Source of the DNA: an uncultured Anaerolineae bacterium
Lineage (GTDB): Bacteria > Chloroflexota > Anaerolineae > Anaerolineales > UBA11858
Direction of reading: 5' to 3'
DNA: 8,165 bases
NCBI GenBank assembly: GCA_937893815.1
Contig: CALCSH010000081.1
Span: forward strand, 1 to 8,165
Every line of letters begins with the position of its first letter. The first letter of the stretch is position 1. The position numbers were made by a program, and so were the translations under genes. Below the pieces are notes generated by a model. That model was not told where the DNA came from. It saw only the letters and a list, made by a program, of their open reading frames with translations, and did no database searches. This document shows positions 1 to 6,024 of the stretch, one piece after another.

Positions 1-47
1 GCGGCGCGTCTGCATAAAAAGGGGTGGTATTTGTTGTTTTTAGTCAT
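1..47 (-). CDS. Possible 5' end of a minus-strand ORF, cut by the window edge
   Basis: On the minus strand an ATG at 47-45 opens a frame that stays open to the window edge (15 complete codons, beginning MTKNNKYHPF). A GAGGA motif lies 10 bases upstream of the ATG, which is acceptable spacing for a ribosome site. It lies just downstream of the hairpin at 79-115, on the same strand as the 30-codon peptide gene at 207-299. There is little room for a separate promoter between hairpin and start codon, so, if real, it would probably be transcribed by read-through. Fifteen codons are too few to identify a product, and the frame could be chance. The plus strand here shows no convincing gene end. Confidence 0.22.
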   Translation of the reverse strand, partial: MTKNNKYHPFLCRRA

Positions 48-78
48 TCACATGTATTCCTCGTCATGTATTGCATAC

Positions 79-115
79 AAAAAGGCCACGGGATTTTCGT
101 TCCCGTGACCTTTTT
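79..115 (-). terminator. Rho-independent terminator-like hairpin (distal of two)
   Basis: An A5 tract, a stem around the core CACGGGA/TCCCGTG, a 7-base loop and a T5 tract. Read on the minus strand the one imperfect pair is a G-U wobble; read on the plus strand it is a C-A mismatch. The RNA structure is therefore better in the minus direction, matching the peptide gene at 207-299. The flanking A and T tracts would allow it to work in both directions. The stem is nearly the same as that of the hairpin at 147-183. Confidence 0.7.
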
Positions 116-146
116 CAGTTGTTTAATTTCGCGCGCAGGCGAACAA

Positions 147-183
147 AAAAGCCACGGGGTTGCGAAGCACACCCGTGGCTTTT
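147..183 (-). terminator. Rho-independent terminator-like hairpin (proximal of two)
   Basis: A perfect 8-bp GCCACGGG/CCCGTGGC stem flanked by A4 and T4, extending the stem to 12 bp. The loop can form a small inner TGC/GCA helix. It begins 23 bases after the stop codon of the minus-strand peptide gene at 207-299 and is the natural end of that transcript. The run of six A on the plus strand (145-150) gives a T6 tail in the minus direction, again favouring minus-strand termination. Confidence 0.75.
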
Positions 184-206
184 GAAATTTAGGCTAGGCT
201 AAAAAA

Positions 207-299
207 TCAGGCAGCAGGCGCACTCCGATTCGGCAACACGAATCCACCAATATTGGCAGATTTGCGAATTCGTACTTGTTTGCTAATCGTATAGAACAT
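207..299 (-). CDS. Small 30-aa peptide gene, function unknown
   Basis: An ATG at 299-297 opens a 30-codon frame ending in TGA at 209-207. The peptide starts MFYTISKQVRIRKS and ends FVLPNRSAPAA. It is basic in the middle, glycine-containing (NIGG), has no cysteine or tryptophan, no evident membrane segment and no signal peptide. Everything a gene needs is present: a TTGACA/TAGACT promoter, an AAGGAG ribosome site with 10-base spacing, and two hairpin terminators downstream. I do not recognise the product. The stretch ISKQVRIRK..IGGFVL faintly recalls the start of PqqD/MftB-like proteins (S.QVRVR...G), which act with radical-SAM peptide maturases, but those are about 90 residues and this ends at 30. 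Alternatives are a leader peptide, a RiPP precursor, a toxin-type small protein or a remnant. The gene model is stronger than any functional guess. Confidence 0.6.
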   Translation of the reverse strand: MFYTISKQVRIRKSANIGGFVLPNRSAPAA

Positions 300-309
300 G
301 TAATGCGCT

Positions 310-315
310 CTCCTT
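310..315 (-). promoter_or_regulatory. Shine-Dalgarno AAGGAG of the 30-aa peptide gene
   Basis: The minus strand reads GAAAGGAGAG, with AAGGAG 10 bases upstream of the ATG at 299. It is one of the clearest ribosome sites in the window; the larger genes have weak or no such motif. It is the main evidence that the short frame is translated. Confidence 0.65.
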
Positions 316-336
316 TCAAATAATTTTAGCTCGTGG

Positions 337-366
337 AGTCTAACATAAGGACAAAAGACATGTCAA
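337..366 (-). promoter_or_regulatory. Sigma70-type promoter for the 30-aa peptide gene
   Basis: On the minus strand a perfect -35 TTGACA (366-361) is followed after 18 bases by a -10 TAGACT (342-337, four of six consensus). The predicted start of transcription is near position 330, giving a leader of about 30 bases that contains the AAGGAG site. It points away from amrB, whose promoter must lie between here and 574. Confidence 0.6.
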
Positions 367-510
367 GGTTTTAATCTTCTACTCATCTTTGAAATTATCA
401 GAATTTCTAAACAGTGATTCGCAGCACGCCCTATACCCCTAAATCTGGACAACTACCACGGGGATTCCCCAGTGACCCGTTTCAGATGCTCCACAATCGC
501 GCTCGGTGTG

Positions 511-519
511 TGCTAAAAT
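511..519 (+). promoter_or_regulatory. Possible extended -10 element for the amrB operon
   Basis: TGcTAAAAT matches an extended -10 (TGn plus five of six of TATAAT) about 55 bases before the GTG start at 574. No good -35 is seen 16-18 bases upstream, which extended -10 promoters can tolerate. The rest of 367-573 shows no gene; the open frame crossing it from 414 looks like chance. Confidence 0.35.
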
Positions 520-573
520 CAGGAGAGTTTGAATTTGTCAAAATGGTTCCCGTTTATCATGAAAGTGTAGACT

Positions 574-1419
574 GTGGATATACGTCCTTCCCCGATTTCC
601 GGGCGTTGGTACCCAAATTCTCCAGAACAACTGATCGCCAACCTCGATCGTTATATGCAGCAGGCAGTTTCACCATCGTTGACAGGCGAGATCGTGGCGC
701 TGGTTGTACCTCACGCCGGGCATATCTATTCTGGCCCAGTAGCGGGTCATGCTTTTGCGCGGGTGCGTAACTTAACTCCCGAGCTGGTCGTAATCGTTTC
801 GCCGATGCACCATGCTGCCTACCATCAACCCCTGCTAACCAGTGGACACCAGGCCTACGGCACTCCCCTGGGAGCCGTCAGCGTAGATCAGGCCGCGGTG
901 GCCGAGTTGGATGCCCTGCTTATGGAATCGCTAGGTTTTGGCGTGGAGCCGATCCGCAATGATGACGAGCATTCTCTGGAAATTGAATTGCCCTTTTTGC
1001 AACGTGCGCTGCCGGGCGGATTTTCCCTGCTGCCCGTGATGGTGCGGGAGCAAACCCCGCGGGTGGCGCGTGCCCTGGGCGTGGCACTGGCCCAAATCGC
1101 AGCCGGACGGGACTCCTTTCTGGTTGCCAGCACCGATTTGTCGCATTTCTACCCCCAAAGTGTTGCCAATGCCCTGGATGGAGTCATCCTGGAGCATATT
1201 GCCAAACTCGACCCGGATGCCATTTTTCAAGCGGAGCGCGAGGGAAAGGGCTTCGCTTGCGGGCGTGGCGCGCTGGCTGCCGTGATTTGGGCGGCGAAAA
1301 CCCTGGGCGCTGACTCGGCAACGATCCTCAACTATGCTACATCTGGCGAGATTAGTGGTGATTTTTCGCAAGTCGTGGGGTATGGCGCGGCTGTACTTAC
1401 TCGTAAGCCTGGACAATAA
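574..1419 (+). CDS. amrB: AmmeMemoRadiSam system protein B (Memo family)
   Basis: A 281-residue protein of the Memo/AmmB family, related in fold to class III extradiol (LigB-type) dioxygenases; its cellular reaction is not firmly known. The start MDIRPSPISGRWYP is the usual family beginning and sets the GTG at 574 as start; an in-frame stop lies just two codons upstream. Family hallmarks are PHAGHIYSG (residues 46-54), SPMHH (76-80), DEHSLEIELPFLQ (131-143), STDLSH (186-191) and ACGRG (C229). H47, H79/H80 and C229 correspond to the conserved metal-site residues of human MEMO1. A soluble cytoplasmic protein is expected. The partner AmmA and radical-SAM genes usual for this system are not in the window; the next gene starts two bases after the stop, so the two are probably co-transcribed. 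The ribosome site is weak (GAAAG, 8-base spacing). Confidence 0.93.
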   Translation: MDIRPSPISGRWYPNSPEQLIANLDRYMQQAVSPSLTGEIVALVVPHAGHIYSGPVAGHAFARVRNLTPELVVIVSPMHHAAYHQPLLTSGHQAYGTPLGAVSVDQAAVAELDALLMESLGFGVEPIRNDDEHSLEIELPFLQRALPGGFSLLPVMVREQTPRVARALGVALAQIAAGRDSFLVASTDLSHFYPQSVANALDGVILEHIAKLDPDAIFQAEREGKGFACGRGALAAVIWAAKTLGADSATILNYATSGEISGDFSQVVGYGAAVLTRKPGQ

Positions 1420-1421
1420 CT

Positions 1422-2765
1422 ATGTTTCTTGGAAATTTCCTTTTCATTTTGTTATTGGTAGCCCTTAACGGATTTTTTGTCTCCGTTGAATTTGCTGTGG
1501 TGGCATCACGCCGCTCTCGCCTGGAGTTAATGGCAGAGCCGGGAAACAAATCGGCTCAGATGGTGAAACGTTGGCTCGAAAACCCGGCTGAGCGCGACCG
1601 TCTAATTGCCGCGGCACAGTTGGGCATTACGATTGTCAGTTTGGCACTGGGTGCGGTGGGTGAAAATACCTTCCAGGTTTTATTGGAGCCGTATTTCAAC
1701 GATCTCCATCTCGCGCCCGTGCTCCAATTTCTGGAACCTGCGCTGGCAGCGCTACCGCTGGTTTTTTCACTGATTATTGTCACCAGCCTTCATGTAGTTT
1801 TAGGCGAGCAAGTACCCAAGGTGGCTTCGTTAAGCGCACCGGAAGCCGTCGCCATTCTATTTGCCAAACCGATGAAGATTTTTAGCACCATTTTTAAATG
1901 GTTTGTGGATCTACTGGATGGTGCCACGCGGCTGATTTTGCGTGCATTTGGCCTTGAATCGGGCGGGGAACATATAGTGATGTACACGGTGGACGAGCTG
2001 AAACAAATTGTGACCGAATCGGAAGAGGGAGGCGTGATCGAGACACCGGAGCGGGAGATGCTGCACGCCATATTTGATTTCAGCAACACGCTGGTGCGCC
2101 AAGTCATGAATCCGCGCACTGAGGTGATCGCCTTGGAAGCCGATACATCTCTGGAAGCCAGTATTTCACTGGCGATTGAATCAACCTTCAGCAAATTCCC
2201 GGTGTATCAGGATGACCTCGATAATATCATCGGCGTGGTACATATCCGCGATTTGCTGCGCGCACAGCAGGATCCCAATCGAAAAACCAGTACGGCGCGT
2301 ACCCTGGCGCGCGAAGCACTTTTCGTCCCGGAATCGTTGCCATTGAAGGATGTGCTGCAGCAATTGCGCAAGCGACGGCAGCATGTGGCGATTGTGATCG
2401 ACGAGTTTGGCGGAACCGCCGGAGTGGTGACACTTGAAGATATTATGGAAGAAATTGTCGGCGAAGTAAGCGACCCATTTGATTCACCCCATCCGGAAAT
2501 TCAAATCCAGGCCGATGGCACAGTGATTATCGAAGGCTTGGCTTTGATCGAAGAAGTTAATGAAAAACTGGGGCTGACGCTCTTCGCGCCGGATTACGAT
2601 ACCATCGCCGGGTATATTCTCAGTTGCCTTAATCGAATGCCAGAGATGGGAGACGAGGTAGATATTGGCTCAGGGATATGTCTGAAAGTTATTAAAATGG
2701 ATGGTATGCGCATCGCGCAGTTATCCCTGAAACGAATTGCCAAGCCATCGCCTTCCGATAGTTAA
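1422..2765 (+). CDS. Hemolysin-family/CNNM-type transporter (DUF21, CBS pair, CorC_HlyC domain)
   Basis: A 447-residue inner-membrane protein with the standard order of this family. An N-terminal DUF21 (CNNM) membrane domain spans about residues 1-190, with hydrophobic segments near 5-27, 63-80 and 105-127, the motif NGFFVSVEFA (16-25) and GEQVPK (128-133). A CBS pair covers about 225-345, the first containing VMNPRTEV (from 228) and the second DEFGGTAGVVTLEDIMEEIVG (D327 onward). A CorC_HlyC accessory domain covers about 360-440. Family members are linked to magnesium/cobalt efflux, with the CBS pair sensing nucleotide or Mg-ATP; the historical 'hemolysin' label does not imply toxin activity. 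It starts two bases after the amrB stop with no strong ribosome site, suggesting translational coupling. Length and domains look complete. Confidence 0.93.
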   Translation: MFLGNFLFILLLVALNGFFVSVEFAVVASRRSRLELMAEPGNKSAQMVKRWLENPAERDRLIAAAQLGITIVSLALGAVGENTFQVLLEPYFNDLHLAPVLQFLEPALAALPLVFSLIIVTSLHVVLGEQVPKVASLSAPEAVAILFAKPMKIFSTIFKWFVDLLDGATRLILRAFGLESGGEHIVMYTVDELKQIVTESEEGGVIETPEREMLHAIFDFSNTLVRQVMNPRTEVIALEADTSLEASISLAIESTFSKFPVYQDDLDNIIGVVHIRDLLRAQQDPNRKTSTARTLAREALFVPESLPLKDVLQQLRKRRQHVAIVIDEFGGTAGVVTLEDIMEEIVGEVSDPFDSPHPEIQIQADGTVIIEGLALIEEVNEKLGLTLFAPDYDTIAGYILSCLNRMPEMGDEVDIGSGICLKVIKMDGMRIAQLSLKRIAKPSPSDS

Positions 2766-2770
2766 ACCCA

Positions 2771-2801
2771 ACAAACCGCGCAACGCACTTGCTCGGTTTG
2801 T
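2771..2801 (+). other. Intergenic hairpin between the CBS-transporter gene and priA
   Basis: A perfect 8-bp stem ACAAACCG/CGGTTTGT, extended past one mismatch by GC/GC, closes a 9-base loop. It occupies most of the 57-base gap between the two genes. No T-run follows, so it is not a classic intrinsic terminator. It could be a processing site, mRNA stabiliser or weak attenuator in front of priA, which has no obvious ribosome site or promoter of its own in the gap. Confidence 0.4.
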
Positions 2802-2822
2802 GATCAGGGCTTCCCGAAAACT

Positions 2823-5414
2823 ATGACTCTGTTTGTAGAAGTTGTTGTGAATATTCCCCAGGTTACTGGGGTTTTTCATTACCATTTACCCCCCGAACTC
2901 GAAGGTAAAATTTCAGCAGGCCATTTGGTCACAGTTCCCTTTGGGCGGCAGACCGTTCAGGGCGTGGTGTTACAGACGGTTGCCGAAACGACTATTCCTG
3001 AAACGCGCCCGGTGATTTCATTGCTCGACTCGCAGCCTGTACTCACGGAAGCGCAAATTCGGCTGGGGCAAACGATTGCCGCGCAATCGCTCACACCGCT
3101 GGCAACTTGCCTGAGCCTGATGCTGCCACCGGGTCTCAGTCAGATGGCGGATACGCTTTATCGCCTAACGGAGGGGGGGAAACAATTGCCGAAAGACGGA
3201 CGACAGGGGCCGGAAGACGGGGAATATGAGGTGGAGGCTACCGGTTTGCCGTTTTCTGTCTCCCGCGACGAACTAACCGACGCTCAATGGCGTGTGCTGG
3301 CCCTGCTCGCTGAGCGCGGTCCACTGCGCGGGCGACAGATTGACCATCATTTACCTCGCAAGCGCTGGCGGGCAACGGCGGGGGCTTTGGCGCGCCGCGG
3401 ATTGATAACCAGCCAGGCAGTGCTGACTGAGCCAACGGTTTCGGTGAAAACCGAGCGCGTGGTGCGTTTGCTGGCCTCCCCGGAGGAAGCCGCCGCCCAA
3501 ATGGATACACTGGGGCGTGACGGTAGCCCGGCCCTGGCGCGGCGGCAGAAGATGTTGAGCGCACTGCTGGAACATCGAGACTCGATCCCTGCTGCGGCAT
3601 TGTACAAATTCGGCGGGGGAGGCAATTCCGCCGATCTGAAACAGCTTGCCACCCGCGGGTTGATTGCTATCGAAGAAGAGCAGGTTTGGCGCGACCCGCT
3701 GCAAGACATAGACTTTGTCGCGGAGTATCCGCCGCAATTGACGCAGGCGCAGGCCGATGTTTGGGGGCAGGTACAACTCGCTTTGCGGCAAACCGCGGCG
3801 GGCGAGTCTGCCGCGCCTTTTCTGCTGTATGGAGTCACCGGTTCGGGCAAAACCGAAATCTATCTACGTGCCGTCGAAGAAACCTTGCAGCAGGGGCGGC
3901 AGGCCATCATTCTGGTGCCTGAAATCGCCCTCACGCCGCAAACTGTGCGCCGTTTTGTAGCGCGTTTCCCCGATCGGGTTGGGTTGGTGCATTCCGGGTT
4001 GTCGGCGGGTGAACGCTACGATACATGGCGGCGTGCGCGGCGCGGCGAGATCGATGTGGTTGTCGGAGCGCGCAGCGCGCTATTTACGCCCTTTGCTGGT
4101 GTGGGGCTGATTGTGGTGGATGAATGTCATGATGGTTCGTATTATCAGGGGGAGCCAGCGCCGAGCTACCATGCACGTGAAGCTGCGGCGACCTACGCCC
4201 TCCAGGTGGGCGCGGTTTGCCTGATGGGGTCGGCTACCCCCGATGTGACCAGCACCTACCGCGCCGCCCGCGGCGAATGGACTCCTCTGAGCCTGCCCGA
4301 TCGTATCTTAGCGCATAAGCAAGCCATTCAATCCTGGCATCTTTCACACAGCCGCTACCAACCCCTGGAGCATGATGCCGAAACGATTGAACTGCCCCCC
4401 GTCGAAGTTGTGGATATGCGCGCCGAACTTAGAACCGGTAACCGCTCCATTTTTAGCCAATCGTTGCAAGCCGCATTAGCGCATGTGCTGGAGCACGACC
4501 AGCAGGCAATTTTATTCCTCAACCGGCGCGGCACAGCGACGTATGTATTTTGCCGTGAATGCGGGTATGCTCTGAAATGTCCCCAATGTGATACACCGCT
4601 AACCTATCACGTTGAAACATTGAAACGTTCAAACGTTCTTCTTTGCCATCGCTGCAATTACCACCGCCAAATGCCCTCCAAATGTCCCGAATGTGGCAGC
4701 ACGAAAATTCGCCAATATGGCACGGGCACAGAGAAGGTGGAGAGCGAAGTACAATCCTTGTTCCCCGCGGCGCGTATCCTGCGCTGGGATTGGAGTACGA
4801 CGCGCAAAAAAGGCGCGCATGATGCGATATTGAGCCAGTTTGTTGCCCACGAAGCCGATGTGCTGGTGGGCACGCAGATGCTCGCCAAGGGGTTGGATTT
4901 GCCGCTGGTGACGCTGGTGGGGGCGGTGCTGGCCGATGTGGGCCTGAACTTGCCCGATTACAGCGCCAGTGAGCGCGTTTTTCAGGTGCTTACACAGGTT
5001 GCCGGGCGCGCCGGGCGTAGTCCATTGGGCGGGCAGATGATTTTGCAAACTTTTCAGCCGGAGCATTATGTGATTCAGGCCGCGGCGCAGCATAGTTACC
5101 GTGAATTCTATCGGCAGGAGTTAGCCTACCGCCGCGAGTTGGGCTATCCGCCCTTTGCGCGGCTGGCGCGGCTCGAATTCCGGGGGCAGGATGCGGTTCA
5201 GGTAGAAGAAACCGCCCGGAGCGCAGCCCGTCAGCTCATCGCCAGAGATGATCAACTGCATGAGATGATTGGCCCGGTGCCATGTTTCTTCAGCCGCGTA
5301 TCTGGCATCTACCGCTGGCAGATTGTGCTACGCGGCCCAAATCCCACCGCCGGGATGGACGAATATCTGCTAAAATCGTGCCGCGTTGAAGTGGATCCGA
5401 TTTCTTTGCTATAA
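2823..5414 (+). CDS. priA: Primosomal protein N' / replication-restart helicase PriA
   Basis: An 863-residue superfamily 2 helicase that binds abandoned replication forks and reloads the replisome. The N-terminal 3'-DNA-binding domain (about 1-105) is followed by two winged-helix-like segments (about 152-200 and 242-295), longer than the 732-residue E. coli protein. The ATPase has Walker A GVTGSGKT (337-344), LVPEIALTPQ, a DECH box (433-436; many PriA have DEEH) and GSATP. The zinc region has eight cysteines in four CxxC pairs: 577/580, 586/589, 608/611 and 621/624. Motif V/VI follow as GTQMLAKG and QVAGRAGR. The C-terminus appears complete. The spacing between the second and third cysteine pairs looks a few residues longer than usual, where a repeat-like DNA tract lies (4608-4637). 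It probably shares a transcript with the two upstream genes. ATG at 2823 is chosen because TLFVEVVVNIP is the typical PriA start. Confidence 0.96.
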   Translation: MTLFVEVVVNIPQVTGVFHYHLPPELEGKISAGHLVTVPFGRQTVQGVVLQTVAETTIPETRPVISLLDSQPVLTEAQIRLGQTIAAQSLTPLATCLSLMLPPGLSQMADTLYRLTEGGKQLPKDGRQGPEDGEYEVEATGLPFSVSRDELTDAQWRVLALLAERGPLRGRQIDHHLPRKRWRATAGALARRGLITSQAVLTEPTVSVKTERVVRLLASPEEAAAQMDTLGRDGSPALARRQKMLSALLEHRDSIPAAALYKFGGGGNSADLKQLATRGLIAIEEEQVWRDPLQDIDFVAEYPPQLTQAQADVWGQVQLALRQTAAGESAAPFLLYGVTGSGKTEIYLRAVEETLQQGRQAIILVPEIALTPQTVRRFVARFPDRVGLVHSGLSAGERYDTWRRARRGEIDVVVGARSALFTPFAGVGLIVVDECHDGSYYQGEPAPSYHAREAAATYALQVGAVCLMGSATPDVTSTYRAARGEWTPLSLPDRILAHKQAIQSWHLSHSRYQPLEHDAETIELPPVEVVDMRAELRTGNRSIFSQSLQAALAHVLEHDQQAILFLNRRGTATYVFCRECGYALKCPQCDTPLTYHVETLKRSNVLLCHRCNYHRQMPSKCPECGSTKIRQYGTGTEKVESEVQSLFPAARILRWDWSTTRKKGAHDAILSQFVAHEADVLVGTQMLAKGLDLPLVTLVGAVLADVGLNLPDYSASERVFQVLTQVAGRAGRSPLGGQMILQTFQPEHYVIQAAAQHSYREFYRQELAYRRELGYPPFARLARLEFRGQDAVQVEETARSAARQLIARDDQLHEMIGPVPCFFSRVSGIYRWQIVLRGPNPTAGMDEYLLKSCRVEVDPISLL
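4608..4637 (+). repeat. GTTGAAAC/GTTTCAAC-type tract inside priA
   Basis: Units GTTGAAACATTGAAACGTT followed by CAAACGTTC give a self-complementary tract (TTGAAACGTTCAA core) coding for residues VETLKRSNV between the second and third zinc cysteine pairs. Compared from memory with other PriA proteins, this loop looks about four residues longer. It resembles the dispersed tracts near 6909-6970, sharing the decamer CACGTTGAAA. A decamer match alone can arise by chance in a window this size, so this is a tentative repeat call. Confidence 0.3.
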
Positions 5415-5415
5415 T
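5386..5415 (+). promoter_or_regulatory. Sigma70-type promoter overlapping the end of priA
   Basis: TTGAAG (5386-5391), an 18-base spacer and a perfect TATAAT (5410-5415). The -10 overlaps the priA stop codon. Predicted transcription start is near 5422, giving the phosphoribosyltransferase gene its own promoter and a leader of about 95 bases that contains the palindromic repeat at 5436-5494. Confidence 0.55.
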
Positions 5416-5435
5416 TTGGTGTGCGAAAAAGTAAA

Positions 5436-5494
5436 GAGCCACAGCGATCACAGAAATTTTCCGTGAATCTACAAAAATCTCTGTGGCTTTGTGG
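5436..5494 (+). repeat. Palindromic repeat GAGCCAC...CTTTGTGG (intergenic copy)
   Basis: Outer stem AGCCACAG (5437-5444) pairs perfectly with CTGTGGCT (5481-5488); an inner imperfect hairpin (GATCACAGAAA against TTTTCCGTGAATC) fills 5446-5469. The ends GAGCCAC and CTTTGTGG recur at the same relative positions in the copy at 6367-6431, 65 bases long against 59 here. Lying in the leader of the phosphoribosyltransferase gene and followed by only a short T-run, it could act as a weak terminator for priA or as an mRNA structure. Confidence 0.55.
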
Positions 5495-5503
5495 TAATTT
5501 TAT

Positions 5504-5508
5504 GGAGA
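5504..5508 (+). promoter_or_regulatory. Ribosome site GGAGA deciding the phosphoribosyltransferase start
   Basis: GGAGA lies 9 bases before the ATG at 5518. It is too close to the ATGs at 5509 and 5512 and lies downstream of a possible GTG at 5491, which is inside the repeat. The ATG at 5518 is therefore the preferred start. Confidence 0.5.
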
Positions 5509-5517
5509 ATGATGCCC

Positions 5518-6024
5518 ATGCGCAACGAGTTTCTTTCCTGGGATGAAGTTGATCGTTTAATTGATCATTTGATTCCCCAGTTTGATATTGAATTTGACGG
5601 TATGGTGATGATTACCCGCGGTGGTATTATTCCGGGGGGATTGCTGGCAGAGGCCTTGAATATCAAGCATGTGCTGACGGCGGCGGTGAATTTCCCTGCC
5701 GAGATGGAGCGCGATTTTTCGCGGCTTTTCGCCTGGCCGGAGTTTATCCAGTTTCCTGGCGATGAGATGCTCGAAGCCCGGCGCCTCCTTGTTGTGGATG
5801 ATGTTTGGGGATCAGGACGCACGATCACCGCGGTGCGTAACCACGTGGGGTCGGCGGGGGGCGTGCCCTATACTTGCGTGCTGCATTTCAATCCCTATCG
5901 CAATTTATTTGGCACAGGCCGCCCCGATTATTACGCTGCCGTAACCGATGCGCATATCATTTACCCGTGGGAGATTGACCGCGGCCCCGATCGAATTTTG
6001 AGCGCGCCGATGGGTGAAGGTTAG
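5518..6024 (+). CDS. Type I phosphoribosyltransferase, probably purine (xanthine/hypoxanthine-guanine type)
   Basis: A 168-residue cytoplasmic protein from the chosen ATG (177 residues if the upstream GTG at 5491 were used). It has the type I phosphoribosyltransferase fold signature: a first loop MITRGGIIPGGLLAEAL followed by the PRPP-binding motif LLVVDDVWGSGRT (residues 90-102), with the acidic pair D94-D95. The C-terminal IIYPWEID resembles the W/PWE segment of archaeal-type purine phosphoribosyltransferases. The expected reaction is joining a purine base to PRPP to give the nucleotide (salvage), but the exact base cannot be read from sequence, and a regulatory PyrR-like role is a less likely alternative. 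It is preceded by its own promoter and stops directly against the convergent membrane-protein gene. Confidence 0.85.
   Translation: MRNEFLSWDEVDRLIDHLIPQFDIEFDGMVMITRGGIIPGGLLAEALNIKHVLTAAVNFPAEMERDFSRLFAWPEFIQFPGDEMLEARRLLVVDDVWGSGRTITAVRNHVGSAGGVPYTCVLHFNPYRNLFGTGRPDYYAAVTDAHIIYPWEIDRGPDRILSAPMGEG

Noticed and set aside
79..183. The two similar hairpins as a CRISPR-like or repeat array
   Set aside because: Only two units with different loops and spacers; A/T-flanked GC stems fit intrinsic terminators better.
457..474. GC-rich near-palindrome CACGGGGATTCCCCAGTG before amrB
   Set aside because: Short, imperfect, without a T-tail and about 40 bases upstream of the presumed -10; it could be an operator, but nothing else supports it.
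414..770. Open frame of 118 codons overlapping the start of amrB
   Set aside because: It runs in another frame through strongly conserved amrB codons, resembles no protein and has no ribosome site.
931..1416. Long minus-strand open frame opposite amrB
   Set aside because: It is antisense to a clearly conserved gene, with arginine/serine-rich composition typical of shadow frames.
3347..3850. Minus-strand open frames opposite priA
   Set aside because: Several overlapping shadow frames of biased composition; priA is intact on the other strand.
5491..5517. GTG start giving a 177-residue phosphoribosyltransferase
   Set aside because: The GTG lies inside the palindromic repeat with no ribosome site, whereas ATG 5518 has GGAGA at good spacing.
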